Below, one piece after another: positions 8,592 to 17,816 of a DNA stretch of 64,000 bases. Both the position numbers and the translations under genes were made by a program. Under the pieces are notes generated by a model. It did no database searches and was not told where the DNA came from. It saw only the letters and a program-made list of their open reading frames with translations. Position 1 is the stretch's first letter. Each line of letters starts with the position of its first letter. Origin of the DNA: CADEDV01 sp964596345 (GTDB taxonomy: Bacteria > Bacteroidota > Bacteroidia > Chitinophagales > Chitinophagaceae); the NCBI GenBank assembly GCA_964596345.1, contig CAZQSZ010000002.1, positions 124,001-188,000 on the forward strand. The letters are read 5' to 3'.

Positions 8592-10055
8592 GTGAAGCAA
8601 TTTTCAGCAGGATTTTTTATTAAACGGGTATCTTTTTTAATCATATCCATTTCCGGTTTTTTATTTTCTGCAGCACAATTGTGCTCAGGCAGTCTTGGCG
8701 ACCCTGTGGTAAATATCACTTTTGGTACGGTCTCCAACGGAGATCCCGGTGTGGCACCTCCCGCGGGCTATACGTATACAACTTCATCTTGTCCTGATGA
8801 CGGCTATTATACGATTACCCGGTCCACTTCCGGCTGTTTTGGTAATTCATGGCACACGGTGAACGCAGACCATACCGGTAACGGTGCTTTTATGCTGGTG
8901 AATGCATCTTTCCTGGCAGGAGATTTTTATATAGGAAGAGTTACCGGTCTTTGTCCTAATACCACCTATGAGTTTTCTGCCTGGCTCATGAATGTATTAA
9001 TATCTCCATCCGGCATTCAACCCAATATCACGTTTACTATTGAAACGCCTTCCGGTACAATATTGAATCAATTCAACACCGGCGGCATACCTGTCACAGC
9101 TCAACCGCGGTGGGATCAGTATGGGTTTTATTTTACCACCACGGCGGGCAATCCTGATATCATATTACGGATGCGCAATAATGCACCCGGAGGGATGGGA
9201 AATGATATCGCCTTAGATGATATCACTTTCCGCCCCTGCGGTCCTGTAGTGGCAGCCAGCTTACAAGGGAGCAATATTAAAATCGATGTTTGTGCCGATG
9301 AACAGCAGTCATCGTATGATTTCAGTGCCAGTATCTCACCTGGCTTTGTTTCACCGGTGTATCAATGGCAGGTGAGTATGGATTCAGGAAGAATATGGAC
9401 CGATATTTCCGGGGCAAACAGCCTTACTTATCAACGGTTGCCAACAACAGCAGGTACTTACTGGTACCGGCTCACAGTTGCCGAAAACGGAAATGCGGGG
9501 ATCGTGGCTTGTCGTATTGCCTCCAACGTCAATAGTATTCATGTTCATGATGACCCGCTTATTGATGCAGGCCCTGGTAAGACCATTGTCAGCGGGGAAC
9601 AAATTGTATTAACAGCATCAACTGCCAGCGGTGGAAGTATTCAGTTCAGTTGGTTGCCTCCCGATCACCTGGATAATGATTCTATTCTTAATCCCATTGC
9701 TTCACCTGTCATCAATACACTTTATACCTTGTCGGCAGTTTCAGCATTTGGTTGCCGGAGCGAAGACCAGGTATTGATAAAAGTAGTAGCTGGTATTTTT
9801 GTACCCACAGCATTTACACCGGATAATGATGGAAGGAATGACTACTGGCAGATTCCATTTCTTGATCCTGCAAAAGGGGCAACTGTTTCTGTTTATAACA
9901 GGAATGGGCAATTGGTTTACCAGGTAAAGGGGGATATTGTTAACTGGGATGGCCGTTATAATGGCAGGCAGCAACCTGCAGGGGTTTATGTTTATTATGT
10001 CCGTTTCAAAGAAGGAAAAGGAGATATGAAAGGAACGCTAATGCTCATCAGGTAA
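8592..10055 (+). CDS. T9SS-secreted protein with gliding-motility C-terminal domain
   Basis: 487 residues from a GTG at 8592, the only start giving an intact signal peptide (about 1-28). Residues 30-215 resemble a jelly-roll with the motif ALDDITFRPC. Residues 220-400 hold Ig/PKD-like sandwiches (YQWQVSMDSGRIWTD; VDAGP-like start of the second). Residues about 403-487 are the type B sorting domain: PTAFTPDNDGRNDYW, VYNRNGQLVY, WDGRYNGRQQPAGVYVYYV. That domain directs export through the type IX secretion system to the surface. A TAACTTTC box at about 8563-8570 resembles a -7 promoter element. Probably an adhesin or carbohydrate binder. Confidence 0.92.
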   Translation: MKQFSAGFFIKRVSFLIISISGFLFSAAQLCSGSLGDPVVNITFGTVSNGDPGVAPPAGYTYTTSSCPDDGYYTITRSTSGCFGNSWHTVNADHTGNGAFMLVNASFLAGDFYIGRVTGLCPNTTYEFSAWLMNVLISPSGIQPNITFTIETPSGTILNQFNTGGIPVTAQPRWDQYGFYFTTTAGNPDIILRMRNNAPGGMGNDIALDDITFRPCGPVVAASLQGSNIKIDVCADEQQSSYDFSASISPGFVSPVYQWQVSMDSGRIWTDISGANSLTYQRLPTTAGTYWYRLTVAENGNAGIVACRIASNVNSIHVHDDPLIDAGPGKTIVSGEQIVLTASTASGGSIQFSWLPPDHLDNDSILNPIASPVINTLYTLSAVSAFGCRSEDQVLIKVVAGIFVPTAFTPDNDGRNDYWQIPFLDPAKGATVSVYNRNGQLVYQVKGDIVNWDGRYNGRQQPAGVYVYYVRFKEGKGDMKGTLMLIR

Positions 10056-10357
10056 ATTGCATATGCCCTCATAGCCTGCTCTGTAGTCGTTCTATTTATA
10101 TTAGGAATTCAAAACATTCTAATGAATTTCTAATCTTCTCAGTTTAGCATTTGCAGATGACAGGTAATAATGAGAAAATAAGTGTTTTTATTTAGCCATT
10201 CTGCATATTTTATTATGAACAAATAAATTTTGTTACTAAATTTCTATAAGAAACGAAGCCAGCAATCAGCCCCCACGGTTTATTGTCTGCTTTTATTTAC
10301 AGAAAACTTTTAACCCGGCTCGGTTAGCATGCATCTTTTTTGCTGAAAGCAGATGTC
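10056..10357. other. 302-base A/T-rich intergenic region
   Basis: No frame of note, tRNA or strong hairpin is seen. The right half contains the A/T-rich stretch around 10220-10245 with an ATAAATTTTGTT box that loosely matches the Bacteroidota -7 element, so the promoter of the 10358 kinase gene is probably here. Confidence 0.4.
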
Positions 10358-12058
10358 ATGAAAAGGTTTTCGACCAACTGGATTCTTGCCACAGGAATTG
10401 CCTCCGTAATCATTACAGTCGCAACAGTACTTTTCGTATCAATCCGCCAATCACAAAGGGTGCGGGATACTACCATCCAGCTAGACCGGACCGAGCAGGT
10501 TCTCAAGCAAATCCAGAAGTTGATCGTGACATCGCTGGACAATGAAACCGGGGCCCGCGGGTTTGTAATTACGGGCAGGGAAAGATATTTGGAACCACTC
10601 CGTAATTCAGCAGAAGCATTCCGGGCAGATATTACAAACCTGGAGAAACTGGTGGCAGGTAATTCCCTGCAGTTGCAATTATTAGATTCACTGAAAACAT
10701 CCGTCAGCAGAAGAGTTATTTTTTCTGATAGCATGGTCCTGTTAAGAAGACAAACCGGTCTTGAAGCTACTATTGACCTGGTTGAAACTGGCAGGGGCAA
10801 GCACCACACCGATGAGATCAGGAGGATCGGGAATAAAATGAGCCATATTGCCAGTCAATTATTGACGGAGCGGAAAGCAAAAAATGAAAAGACGATAACC
10901 AATCTCAATATTATTCTCTATAGTATCCTTGCTGTTGTGGCTTTGATGAGTTTTTATATTATCCGGAGGATCAAAAAAGACATTGACCGGCAAAGAGCCA
11001 ATGAAGAAAAATTCAGCGCTTTGCTGGATGCTGCTCCTGATGCGACTGTTATTGTTGACAGTTCGGGTACAATACAAATGATCAACCTCCAGGCAGAAAA
11101 CCTGTTTGGATACACAAGGGATGAAATGCTGGGTCAACAGGTCGAAATACTGATCCCCGGGGAGCTTAAGATAAAGCATGTGCAGCACCGGCATAATTTC
11201 ATGAAAGCTGCCAAAGTCAGGGCGATGGGTGCCGGTATCGAGCTGAATGCGGTAAAAAAGGATGGAGTGATGTTTCCGGTAGAGATCAGTTTGTCTCCTA
11301 TTAATACGAAGGCAGGAGTACTGGTATCTGCTTCTGTCAGGGATATAACACTCAGGAAAAACCTGGAGAATGAGTTAAAGAAAATGAACTCGGAGCTGGA
11401 AGCATTTACGTATTCGGTTTCACATGATTTAAGAGCACCCCTGCGGGGAATCATCGGTTTTACGGCTATCCTGGAAGAGGACTACAGCAGCAAGCTGGAT
11501 GACGAAGCCCGGCGGATAACAGGAATTATCAAAGCTAACACACTTAAAATGGGGCACCTGGTGGATGACCTGCTGGCATTCTCCAGAACGGGAAGACAGG
11601 AGCTATTAAAAACGACAGTCAGCATGACTGGCATAGTGATTGAAATAATAAATGAAATAAAGGCAGGAGGAAGCAATCACCGGATAGAATGGAATACAGG
11701 AGCCCTGGCTGACGTGAATGCGGATGTTAGTACGATCAGGCAGGTATGGATCAATCTTATTTCCAATGCCGTCAAGTATTCTGGCAATCAGGAAAAGCCA
11801 AGGATCGATATTGGATACAACAGGCAGCAGGATAGGTATGTTTTTTATGTGAAGGATAATGGTGTGGGATTTGATAATCGTTACAGGGATAAACTCTTCA
11901 GGGTGTTTCAGCGGCTGCACAGTGCAGAAGAATTTGAAGGAACAGGTGTGGGGCTGGCGCTGGTGGAGAAAATCATATCCAGGCATGGCGGCAGCGTCTG
12001 GGCAGAGGGTGAAGTAGGAAAAGGAGCCAGCTTTTATTTCTCCCTGCCTGCTGACTAG
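10358..12058 (+). CDS. CHASE3-PAS sensor histidine kinase
   Basis: 566 residues from the ATG at 10358; a TTG six codons upstream is a less likely start. Transmembrane helices at about 8-28 and 185-205 bracket a CHASE3-type extracytoplasmic helical domain containing NETGARGFVITGRERYLEP. A PAS domain (about 220-330, LLDAAPDATVIVDSSG) precedes a HisKA domain with His356 in YSVSHDLRAPLRG and a HATPase domain with N box NLISNAVKYS and G boxes DNGVGF and GTGVGLALV. The HK sequence resembles those partnered with Rcp1-type receivers, and exactly such a receiver follows 35 bases downstream. The input signal is unknown. Confidence 0.94.
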   Translation: MKRFSTNWILATGIASVIITVATVLFVSIRQSQRVRDTTIQLDRTEQVLKQIQKLIVTSLDNETGARGFVITGRERYLEPLRNSAEAFRADITNLEKLVAGNSLQLQLLDSLKTSVSRRVIFSDSMVLLRRQTGLEATIDLVETGRGKHHTDEIRRIGNKMSHIASQLLTERKAKNEKTITNLNIILYSILAVVALMSFYIIRRIKKDIDRQRANEEKFSALLDAAPDATVIVDSSGTIQMINLQAENLFGYTRDEMLGQQVEILIPGELKIKHVQHRHNFMKAAKVRAMGAGIELNAVKKDGVMFPVEISLSPINTKAGVLVSASVRDITLRKNLENELKKMNSELEAFTYSVSHDLRAPLRGIIGFTAILEEDYSSKLDDEARRITGIIKANTLKMGHLVDDLLAFSRTGRQELLKTTVSMTGIVIEIINEIKAGGSNHRIEWNTGALADVNADVSTIRQVWINLISNAVKYSGNQEKPRIDIGYNRQQDRYVFYVKDNGVGFDNRYRDKLFRVFQRLHSAEEFEGTGVGLALVEKIISRHGGSVWAEGEVGKGASFYFSLPAD

Positions 12059-12093
12059 AAACATACATATAGATAAACAATAAAAGTGTTACT

Positions 12094-12546
12094 ATGAATT
12101 CCAGTACTGTCGAAATATTGTTAGTAGAAGATAATATCAGTGATGCGGAACTGACTATACGTGAATTGAAGCGGCATCATATGGCTAATAACCTGGTACA
12201 TGTAAAGGACGGGGAAGAAGCACTGGAATTTATATTCGGCACCGGCAAGTATGCGGGTCAAAGAGAGAATTTTTTATTGCCCAAAGTAGTATTGCTTGAT
12301 ATACAAATGCCCAAAGTAAATGGTATTGAAGTGTTACAGGAATTAAAGAAAAACCCGGTCACACAATCAATGCCTGTTGTAATACTGACTTCCTCTAAAG
12401 AAAGTCCCGATATAAAACGGTGCTATGATCTTGGCGCCAACAGTTATATCGTAAAACCCGTAAACTTTGAACGGTTCGCCGAAGCCATACGTAACCTGGG
12501 ATTTTACTGGTTGCTGCTTAACCAATCACCTTCACAAAAACTATAG
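12094..12546 (+). CDS. Rcp1-type single-domain response regulator
   Basis: 150 residues, a receiver domain only. It shows acidic residues ED at 12-13, the phosphoacceptor Asp at 69 in VVLLDIQMPKVNG, the Thr/Ser in VVILTSSKE and the conserved Lys in SYIVKPVNF. The long insertion after the third strand (FIFGTGKYAGQRENF) marks the phytochrome-partner Rcp1 class. There is no output domain, so it probably relays phosphate or acts by protein contact. It lies between two kinases, and its stop codon ends at the base before the next start, so translation of the two is probably coupled. Confidence 0.93.
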   Translation: MNSSTVEILLVEDNISDAELTIRELKRHHMANNLVHVKDGEEALEFIFGTGKYAGQRENFLLPKVVLLDIQMPKVNGIEVLQELKKNPVTQSMPVVILTSSKESPDIKRCYDLGANSYIVKPVNFERFAEAIRNLGFYWLLLNQSPSQKL

Positions 12547-14310
12547 ATGTTGTCTGCACAGCTAAAAATATTGATGCTTGAAGACAGTCATACGGATGCA
12601 GAACTGGTACAACGTGTATTGAGGAAGGAGAACTTCCCAGCTGTCTTTCACCTGGCAATGACACAGCCTGATTTCATACAGGCACTTGACCATTTCCGGC
12701 CGGATGTAATACTGGCGGATAATTCACTGCCCCAGTTCGATGCGGCAGAGGCACTCAGGATAGTCAGAAAGCGGGAAGAGCAGGTTCCATTTATCATGGT
12801 AACGGGTACTGTTTCAGAAGAATTTGCAGCCCGGATAATTAAGGAAGGAGCTGATGATTATATTCTGAAAGACCGCCTGATCAGGCTTCCATCTGCTATA
12901 GATGCCGCTGTAAGGCAAAGACAGTATGAGCGGGACCGGAATGCTGCAATCCAGAAATTATTAGATAGTGAAGTGAGATACAGAAGTCTTGTTGACAGGA
13001 TTTCTGACGGGTTTTTAGCCATGGATGAAAACCTGAACGTGACTTTTATTAATCAAACTGCTGCGCAATTATTACAATCTTCTCAGAGCTTGTTGTTGGG
13101 CAAGAATCTTATAAATGAATTTCCTCTGGCAACTAATCAGCCCATTCATAAGGCATTCCGCCAGGCCCTTGAAACAGGTCATAATATACACCTGGAAGAA
13201 TATTCTGCTGTAATGGATAAATGGGTATATGGAAGTATTTACCCATCGTCCACCGGGTTATCAGTTTTTTTCCGGGATATCACGGAGCAGAGAAAGGCAG
13301 AAGAAACTGCCAGGATAAGTGAGGAAAAATACAAGATATTTATTCAAAGAATTACAGATGCTTTCATAGCCCTGGATAAAAACTGGTGTTACACGTACCT
13401 GAACAAACAGGCGGGTGAACTTATACAGCGGGACCCCGACGAAATGATCGGGAAAAATGTTTGGGAAGAATTTCCACAGGCAGTGGGTTCCGAAACGTAT
13501 AAAGCATTCCATAAGGCGATGGATGATCAATGCTATATCAGCAATACAGATTATTTTGAACCGCTCGACCTGTGGCAGGAAAATTTTATTTATCCTTCGG
13601 ATAACGGTTTATCTGTTTTTATCAGGAATATAACGGAAAAGAAGAAGCTGGAAATAGCTTTACAGGAACAGCAGCGCAGGGAGCAGATCAAACTTACAGC
13701 TACTTCCCTGCAGGCCCAGGAAAAGGAACGGAATTCAATTGCTATTGAACTGCATGATAATGTGAACCAGATTCTCGTTGGCACCAATGTGCTGTTGAGT
13801 GTGATCAGGGATTACCCGGATCGGGCAGGTGAACTCATTACCACCTGTATGGACAATCTGCAGAGTGCCATCGAGGAGAACAGGAAAATTGCTCATGAGC
13901 TGGTCAGCCCTGACCTCACTACCGAAACATTATTACGCCAGGTATACCGGTTATGCCAGAAGATGCTTCATCCGGCCGGGTTAAAAACAAGTATTATTAA
14001 TGAGAATTTTGACGAGGAGAAGCTGGATAAAGAACAAAAGCTGGCTGTTTATCGTATTGTACAGGAACAGTGTACCAACATTGTTAAGTATGCAAAGGCT
14101 TCAACAGTCGATTTTTCTTTATTAACCACCGGACAACTTTTTGCAATGCAGATAGGTGATGATGGAGTGGGTATGGATGCGTCCGGTATAAGCGAAGGAA
14201 TAGGCCTGAAAAATATTATAAGCCGGTTGAGTGTGTTTGGGGGTAATCTTAAAATAGATACCCGCCCCGGGGAGGGATTCCGTTTATGTATTGAAATACC
14301 TGTTAAATAA
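12547..14310 (+). CDS. hybrid sensor kinase, REC-PAS-PAS-HisKA_3-HATPase
   Basis: 587 residues, cytoplasmic, without signal peptide or membrane helix. A receiver domain occupies about 1-125 with phosphoacceptor Asp58 in DVILADNSLPQ and Lys in DYILKDR. Two similar PAS domains follow (about 145-260 and 265-375), each with a MDENLNVTFIN or LDKNWCYTYLN core and an F(P/V)..G.SVF end. The kinase domain carries His403 in AIELHDNVNQI and an ATPase domain with DDGVGMD and EGIGLKNI. The input receiver suggests phosphate or allosteric signal from the upstream kinase/Rcp1 pair. No LuxR-type partner follows immediately, so the output target is elsewhere. Confidence 0.92.
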   Translation: MLSAQLKILMLEDSHTDAELVQRVLRKENFPAVFHLAMTQPDFIQALDHFRPDVILADNSLPQFDAAEALRIVRKREEQVPFIMVTGTVSEEFAARIIKEGADDYILKDRLIRLPSAIDAAVRQRQYERDRNAAIQKLLDSEVRYRSLVDRISDGFLAMDENLNVTFINQTAAQLLQSSQSLLLGKNLINEFPLATNQPIHKAFRQALETGHNIHLEEYSAVMDKWVYGSIYPSSTGLSVFFRDITEQRKAEETARISEEKYKIFIQRITDAFIALDKNWCYTYLNKQAGELIQRDPDEMIGKNVWEEFPQAVGSETYKAFHKAMDDQCYISNTDYFEPLDLWQENFIYPSDNGLSVFIRNITEKKKLEIALQEQQRREQIKLTATSLQAQEKERNSIAIELHDNVNQILVGTNVLLSVIRDYPDRAGELITTCMDNLQSAIEENRKIAHELVSPDLTTETLLRQVYRLCQKMLHPAGLKTSIINENFDEEKLDKEQKLAVYRIVQEQCTNIVKYAKASTVDFSLLTTGQLFAMQIGDDGVGMDASGISEGIGLKNIISRLSVFGGNLKIDTRPGEGFRLCIEIPVK

Positions 14311-14388
14311 AGCAGTTCTCAACCCCTCTTCTGCTTTAGTTTCGATATTTAATTATCTTTAAGTTATATTCATTTTAAAGATTATCAC

Positions 14389-15009
14389 ATGCGGGGTTTC
14401 ATCCTATCTTTTTTCCTGTTAGCTGGGGTTACTGTTTTTTCTCAAACAAAGCGGATTGCCTTCAAAAGCCATAGCGGGAGTAACGCTAATTTCAGGATGG
14501 CTCTCGATAATAACCTGTTTGATATGGCAGGTTCTGATTTTGGTGTAGCGCCACAACGAACCATTAAGACAGCACAACTGGATAGTGTGATCTTTGTTTC
14601 TGATACTATGGCAATCCTGGTCACCAGCCAGTTTTGCACACTTACTGACAGGGACAACGATAAACCGCTGGGCAACCCGAAACTTTGGAAAGCCGGGAGA
14701 GAGTTTGCTTATAATCACCCGTTATTTTCTAAAAGACACTCACTGGATAGTATTAAGCAAGTCATTAAGAAGCAGTACCATTTTAAAAACCCTGTTGATA
14801 AAGTCGTGTTTATTGGTTTTGATAACAAAAAACCGAAGAAAAAGAAACGAAGCAAGGAACAAAGTGAAATGTTATTGCCAGTGGCAGATAATAGTAATGA
14901 TAAAAATTATCCGGGAATGGAGCTGGCACTGATGCTGGGTGGGGTAGTGGCCGTTTCTTTATTGCTGGCAAGGCTGTCGTACCGGAAACAGCGACTCAGA
15001 GTCAGCTGA
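14389..15009 (+). CDS. hypothetical exported protein with C-terminal membrane anchor
   Basis: 206 residues. Signal peptide at about 1-18 (ending VFSQ), then a mature domain of roughly 130 residues with no recognised motif. A Lys-rich segment (KKPKKKKRSKEQ) near 145-156 and one transmembrane helix near 177-197 (MELALMLGGVVAVSLLLARL) ending in basic residues follow. The predicted topology is a periplasmic domain anchored by its C-terminal helix. It is followed after 23 bases by the polytopic membrane protein at 15033, probably in one transcript. A TATCTTTA box near 14352-14359 may be its -7 element. Function unknown. Confidence 0.78.
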   Translation: MRGFILSFFLLAGVTVFSQTKRIAFKSHSGSNANFRMALDNNLFDMAGSDFGVAPQRTIKTAQLDSVIFVSDTMAILVTSQFCTLTDRDNDKPLGNPKLWKAGREFAYNHPLFSKRHSLDSIKQVIKKQYHFKNPVDKVVFIGFDNKKPKKKKRSKEQSEMLLPVADNSNDKNYPGMELALMLGGVVAVSLLLARLSYRKQRLRVS

Positions 15010-15032
15010 TCAATTCTCCCTAATCAATACCG

Positions 15033-16262
15033 ATGCCCGGAAAAAACTCTTTTATTTCTGTTGTAAGTTCAATTTTTTTCTTACTGGGTATTGTATTTAT
15101 TCCCTTTCCATTTGATCTTTTCTCTTTTCAGATCCGCGTGACGGATGTTCTCTTTGGAAAACTGATCGGGGTAACCGCAGAGGGCTTATTTGGTATTACA
15201 CTAAAGGATACAAGAGTATATTCCGATTCAGTATCCATGTATATATTGATGCTGTTGCTCTTGTTTATTGCCGTTCTTCTCGGGTTTCTCCTGGTGAGAA
15301 TAAGAAAATGGAGCAGGCCGGCCGGACAATTGTCCTCCTTTGTTTACAAGATGGGTTATTACTACCTGGCCCTGCAATTATTACAATATGGGCTTGATAA
15401 AGTGTTCAAGGCTCAGTTTTACCTTCCCGAACCCAATACATTATATACCCCCCTTGGACAAGTGAGCAAAGACCTGTTGTTCTGGAGTACGATGGGCACT
15501 TCGTATGGTTATACTGTTTTTACCGGGATAGCAGAAGCAATAGCTGCTGTTTTTATAATCTTTAAGAGAACGAGATTGCTGGGATTGCTTGTAAGCCTGG
15601 TTTTATTGCTGCATATTTCAGCGATCAATGTTAGCTTTGATATCTCAGTAAAACTGTATTCCGGCTTTCTGTTGCTGTTGAACATTTATTTGTTAACAGC
15701 TTTTATTAACCGGTTGTACCGGTTCTTTTTTACGCAGGAATCAATTCCGGCAGCAAACAGTGACAAGGGCTACCCACTTTTTAAGCAACCATTCATGTCT
15801 GTATTTCTCAAATCGCTTTTAATTGGCCTGATAGCAGTGGAAGCCTTTTACCCGTATATCAAATCCGGGAATTTTAATGATGACTTAGCGCAACGACCCT
15901 TTCTTCACGGTGCTTATGAAGTGGAGACAGTAATAGAGAGCGGAGATACGATAGCCCCGGCGGCATCGCCTGTTAAGCGATTCTTTATTCATCGCAACGG
16001 GTATTTTATCTTTCAGGATCAGCGGGATGAAATGCTGGATTACCAGCTTACGTACGATACGTCACAGCAGCTTCTCATCCTGAAAGATTACCAGTTGCAG
16101 GAAACCCTTCTGGGGTATAACTATTTTCCAGGTGACAGCCTGTTGTCGTTACGATATGAAAAGAATGGCCGGGAGTACCAGCTAACAGGCCGGCAGCTTA
16201 ATTGGAAAGAATTGCCTGTTCTGAAAAACGAATTTCACTGGACCGTGGATGCGCCGGAATAA
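15033..16262 (+). CDS. polytopic membrane protein with soluble C-terminal domain, DoxX-like
   Basis: 409 residues. About seven hydrophobic helices lie in residues 1-280, including pairs near 105-125 (YYYLALQLLQYGLDKVFKAQF) and 150-200. The region around the QLLQYGLDKVFK helix is reminiscent of DoxX-like quinone-associated membrane proteins, but I cannot assign the family firmly. Residues about 285-409 form a soluble beta-rich domain with repeated strand patterns (RFFIHRNGYFIFQD; YQLTYDTSQQLLIL; LSLRYEKNGREYQL). It is probably co-transcribed with the gene at 14389 and faces the small minus-strand gene at 16266 with a 3-base gap. Confidence 0.75.
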   Translation: MPGKNSFISVVSSIFFLLGIVFIPFPFDLFSFQIRVTDVLFGKLIGVTAEGLFGITLKDTRVYSDSVSMYILMLLLLFIAVLLGFLLVRIRKWSRPAGQLSSFVYKMGYYYLALQLLQYGLDKVFKAQFYLPEPNTLYTPLGQVSKDLLFWSTMGTSYGYTVFTGIAEAIAAVFIIFKRTRLLGLLVSLVLLLHISAINVSFDISVKLYSGFLLLLNIYLLTAFINRLYRFFFTQESIPAANSDKGYPLFKQPFMSVFLKSLLIGLIAVEAFYPYIKSGNFNDDLAQRPFLHGAYEVETVIESGDTIAPAASPVKRFFIHRNGYFIFQDQRDEMLDYQLTYDTSQQLLILKDYQLQETLLGYNYFPGDSLLSLRYEKNGREYQLTGRQLNWKELPVLKNEFHWTVDAPE

Positions 16263-16265
16263 GTA

Positions 16266-16571
16266 TCAATAATTTTCTTCCAGGTAGACCGGTACGGTTG
16301 CATGACCGGCCTGCAGCCGTTCCTTGCTGATTTCCAGTTGTAATTCTTTTTCTATCTGGGAAATATCTTTCAGGAAATTATTGACCGGCAATGCCATCCG
16401 GTTAAAATAGGAGCCAGCTTTGTCATACATTGAACTGAATTCATCACGGATAACCGTAACACCTTCCTGCAATTGTTTCTTTGCCTGTGCATAGGATTGA
16501 TGCAGCAACACATTGAATGAGTGCATTGTTTCGGCAACCTGTGGCGGTTGTATAAGATTTAATGTTGACAT
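16266..16571 (-). CDS. small helical hypothetical protein
   Basis: 101 residues, without signal peptide or membrane helix. It is predominantly amphipathic helix (QVAETMHSFNVLLHQSYAQ; FLKDISQIEKELQLEISKERL), ending in a short extended tail VPVYLEENY. It stands alone, convergent with the 15033 gene. No family is recognised. The helical heptad-like composition and clean start support a real gene. Confidence 0.65.
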   Translation of the reverse strand: MSTLNLIQPPQVAETMHSFNVLLHQSYAQAKKQLQEGVTVIRDEFSSMYDKAGSYFNRMALPVNNFLKDISQIEKELQLEISKERLQAGHATVPVYLEENY

Positions 16572-16730
16572 AACGAACCGTTTGAAACAATCCCTGCAAT
16601 TTCGTGCCGGAAAAAAACTATAGTGGAAATATTATTGAGAAGTAGTTGTTTATAAATGCAAATGTGGACAACTAATATTACTTCTGTAATAAATCAGCAT
16701 GGTATTATTGTTAAGAGCTATAGGACAGGC

Positions 16731-16759
16731 ATAAAAAAATCCCCCGGAAAGGGGGATTT
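16731..16759 (-). terminator. rho-independent terminator for the DUF1573 genes
   Basis: Read on the minus strand, a 9-bp stem AAATCCCCC / GGGGGATTT with loop TTTCC runs straight into a T run (complement of 16733-16739). It lies 25 bases beyond the stop of the DUF1573 gene at 16785 and should end that transcript. Confidence 0.88.
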
Positions 16760-16784
16760 GTATACGGTTAAAAACGGAGTCGTA

Positions 16785-17201
16785 TTAATTGCCTTTAGTT
16801 TTTTCCCAGGCTTCGTATGCTTCTGCTGTGAGAACTTCTCCGGTGATAAGTAATTTTTTAGGTTCTTCCACACCAGCAAGTTTGATAAAGACATCTTTTG
16901 TAAACGGTGCTACAGCCGCTGAATTGTATTGTACTTTCAGTTTTGCAGTTTCGCCGGGCATGATCGGCTTTTCTATTTTTTCAGGGGTGGTACATCCGCA
17001 ACTGCCCCAGGTATTTTCAACCACTACTGGTTTGGTGCTGATATTGGTAAGCTCAAAAGCATAAGTAACCGGAACTCCCTGCTTCAATTTACCAAAGTCG
17101 TGTTTCTCTGTATTTACTTTGATCAGCTCATCAGTTTTCGCTTGTGCCATAACGGCAAGACTGAATAAAAAGGCGGTTGCGAGTAATGCGATCTTCTTCA
17201 T
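16785..17201 (-). CDS. DUF1573 exported protein (second of two)
   Basis: 138 residues with signal peptide (about 1-19, ending VMAQ). One immunoglobulin-like DUF1573 domain covers about 30-125, with the hallmarks HDFGKLKQG, FELTNIS and GSCGCTTPE. The family is widespread in Bacteroidota and exported; no reaction is known. It follows another DUF1573 gene by 12 bases and is about 40 percent similar to it by eye, so the pair looks like a tandem duplication. It ends before a strong terminator. Confidence 0.92.
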   Translation of the reverse strand: MKKIALLATAFLFSLAVMAQAKTDELIKVNTEKHDFGKLKQGVPVTYAFELTNISTKPVVVENTWGSCGCTTPEKIEKPIMPGETAKLKVQYNSAAVAPFTKDVFIKLAGVEEPKKLLITGEVLTAEAYEAWEKTKGN

Positions 17202-17213
17202 TTGTTGGATATT

Positions 17214-17693
17214 TTAAAGTGTTTGTTTTTTTAAGAAATCAACAGCAGTGTTAACAGGAGCAGATCCTTCCGGAGCTTTCCAGACTGTTCCTTTGATTTT
17301 CAATTGCTGGGTTTGATTTGTATTATAAGTAATGGTAATTGGCTTTTCGAAATAACCTTCAGCGGCAGCATTGTAACCGACCCTGATCTTAACGGTAGCC
17401 CCGGGGGCAATCGGGTCACGGCTCCATTCAGGAGTGGTGCAACCGCAGGTGGCCTGTACGTTATCCAATTTTAACGGGGTGGTACCGGTATTGGTGATCT
17501 CAAAACTGTAATAAACGGGCTTTCCCTGGGGAATCTGGCTGAAATCATGCTCTGTTTCTTTCAGCTTCAGGACTTCATTGGTTGCAGCAGGTTTTGCTAC
17601 ATTTCCATGGTTATGACCGTCATTTTCCGAATGCTGGGCATAGGAAATCATAAGAAGAGAGGAGGCCAAAAAGGTAAGGAGTGTTTTCTTCAT
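17214..17693 (-). CDS. DUF1573 exported protein (first of two)
   Basis: 159 residues from the ATG at 17693, chosen because it opens the signal peptide MKKTLLTFLASSLLMISYAQ; an upstream start would add 17 unlikely residues. A His/Asn-rich linker (HSENDGHNHGN) follows, then a DUF1573 domain with HDFSQIPQG, FEITNTG and ATCGCTTPEW. It is transcribed first in the pair. A perfect -7 element TAATTTTG lies on the minus strand at 17715-17722, about 20 bases upstream. The His-rich linker might bind metal, which is speculative. Confidence 0.9.
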   Translation of the reverse strand: MKKTLLTFLASSLLMISYAQHSENDGHNHGNVAKPAATNEVLKLKETEHDFSQIPQGKPVYYSFEITNTGTTPLKLDNVQATCGCTTPEWSRDPIAPGATVKIRVGYNAAAEGYFEKPITITYNTNQTQQLKIKGTVWKAPEGSAPVNTAVDFLKKQTL

Positions 17694-17714
17694 ATTCCGG
17701 TTAATTGAAGACTT

Positions 17715-17722
17715 CAAAATTA
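17715..17722 (-). promoter_or_regulatory. -7 promoter element of the DUF1573 operon
   Basis: TAATTTTG on the minus strand matches the Bacteroidota TAnnTTTG consensus and lies 21 bases upstream of the ATG at 17693. A clear -33 TTG box is not seen. Confidence 0.5.
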
Positions 17723-17804
17723 GGGTAAAGATGCCACTTCTCATAGACAGGTTGCATGCCGGGATGTGGAATTTTTGGGGAAGGTTTAATGGGGGGCTTT
17801 CTTT

Positions 17805-17812
17805 TATCTTTG
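17805..17812 (+). promoter_or_regulatory. -7 promoter element abutting the E1 start codon
   Basis: TATCTTTG matches TAnnTTTG exactly and ends four bases before the ATG at 17817. If used, transcription would start at or next to the start codon and give a leaderless message. The -33 element is unclear. Confidence 0.45.
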
Positions 17813-17816
17813 CCGC

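Noticed and set aside
16656..16853. 65-residue plus-strand frame
   Set aside because: It runs through the terminator hairpin and into the antisense of a DUF1573 gene.
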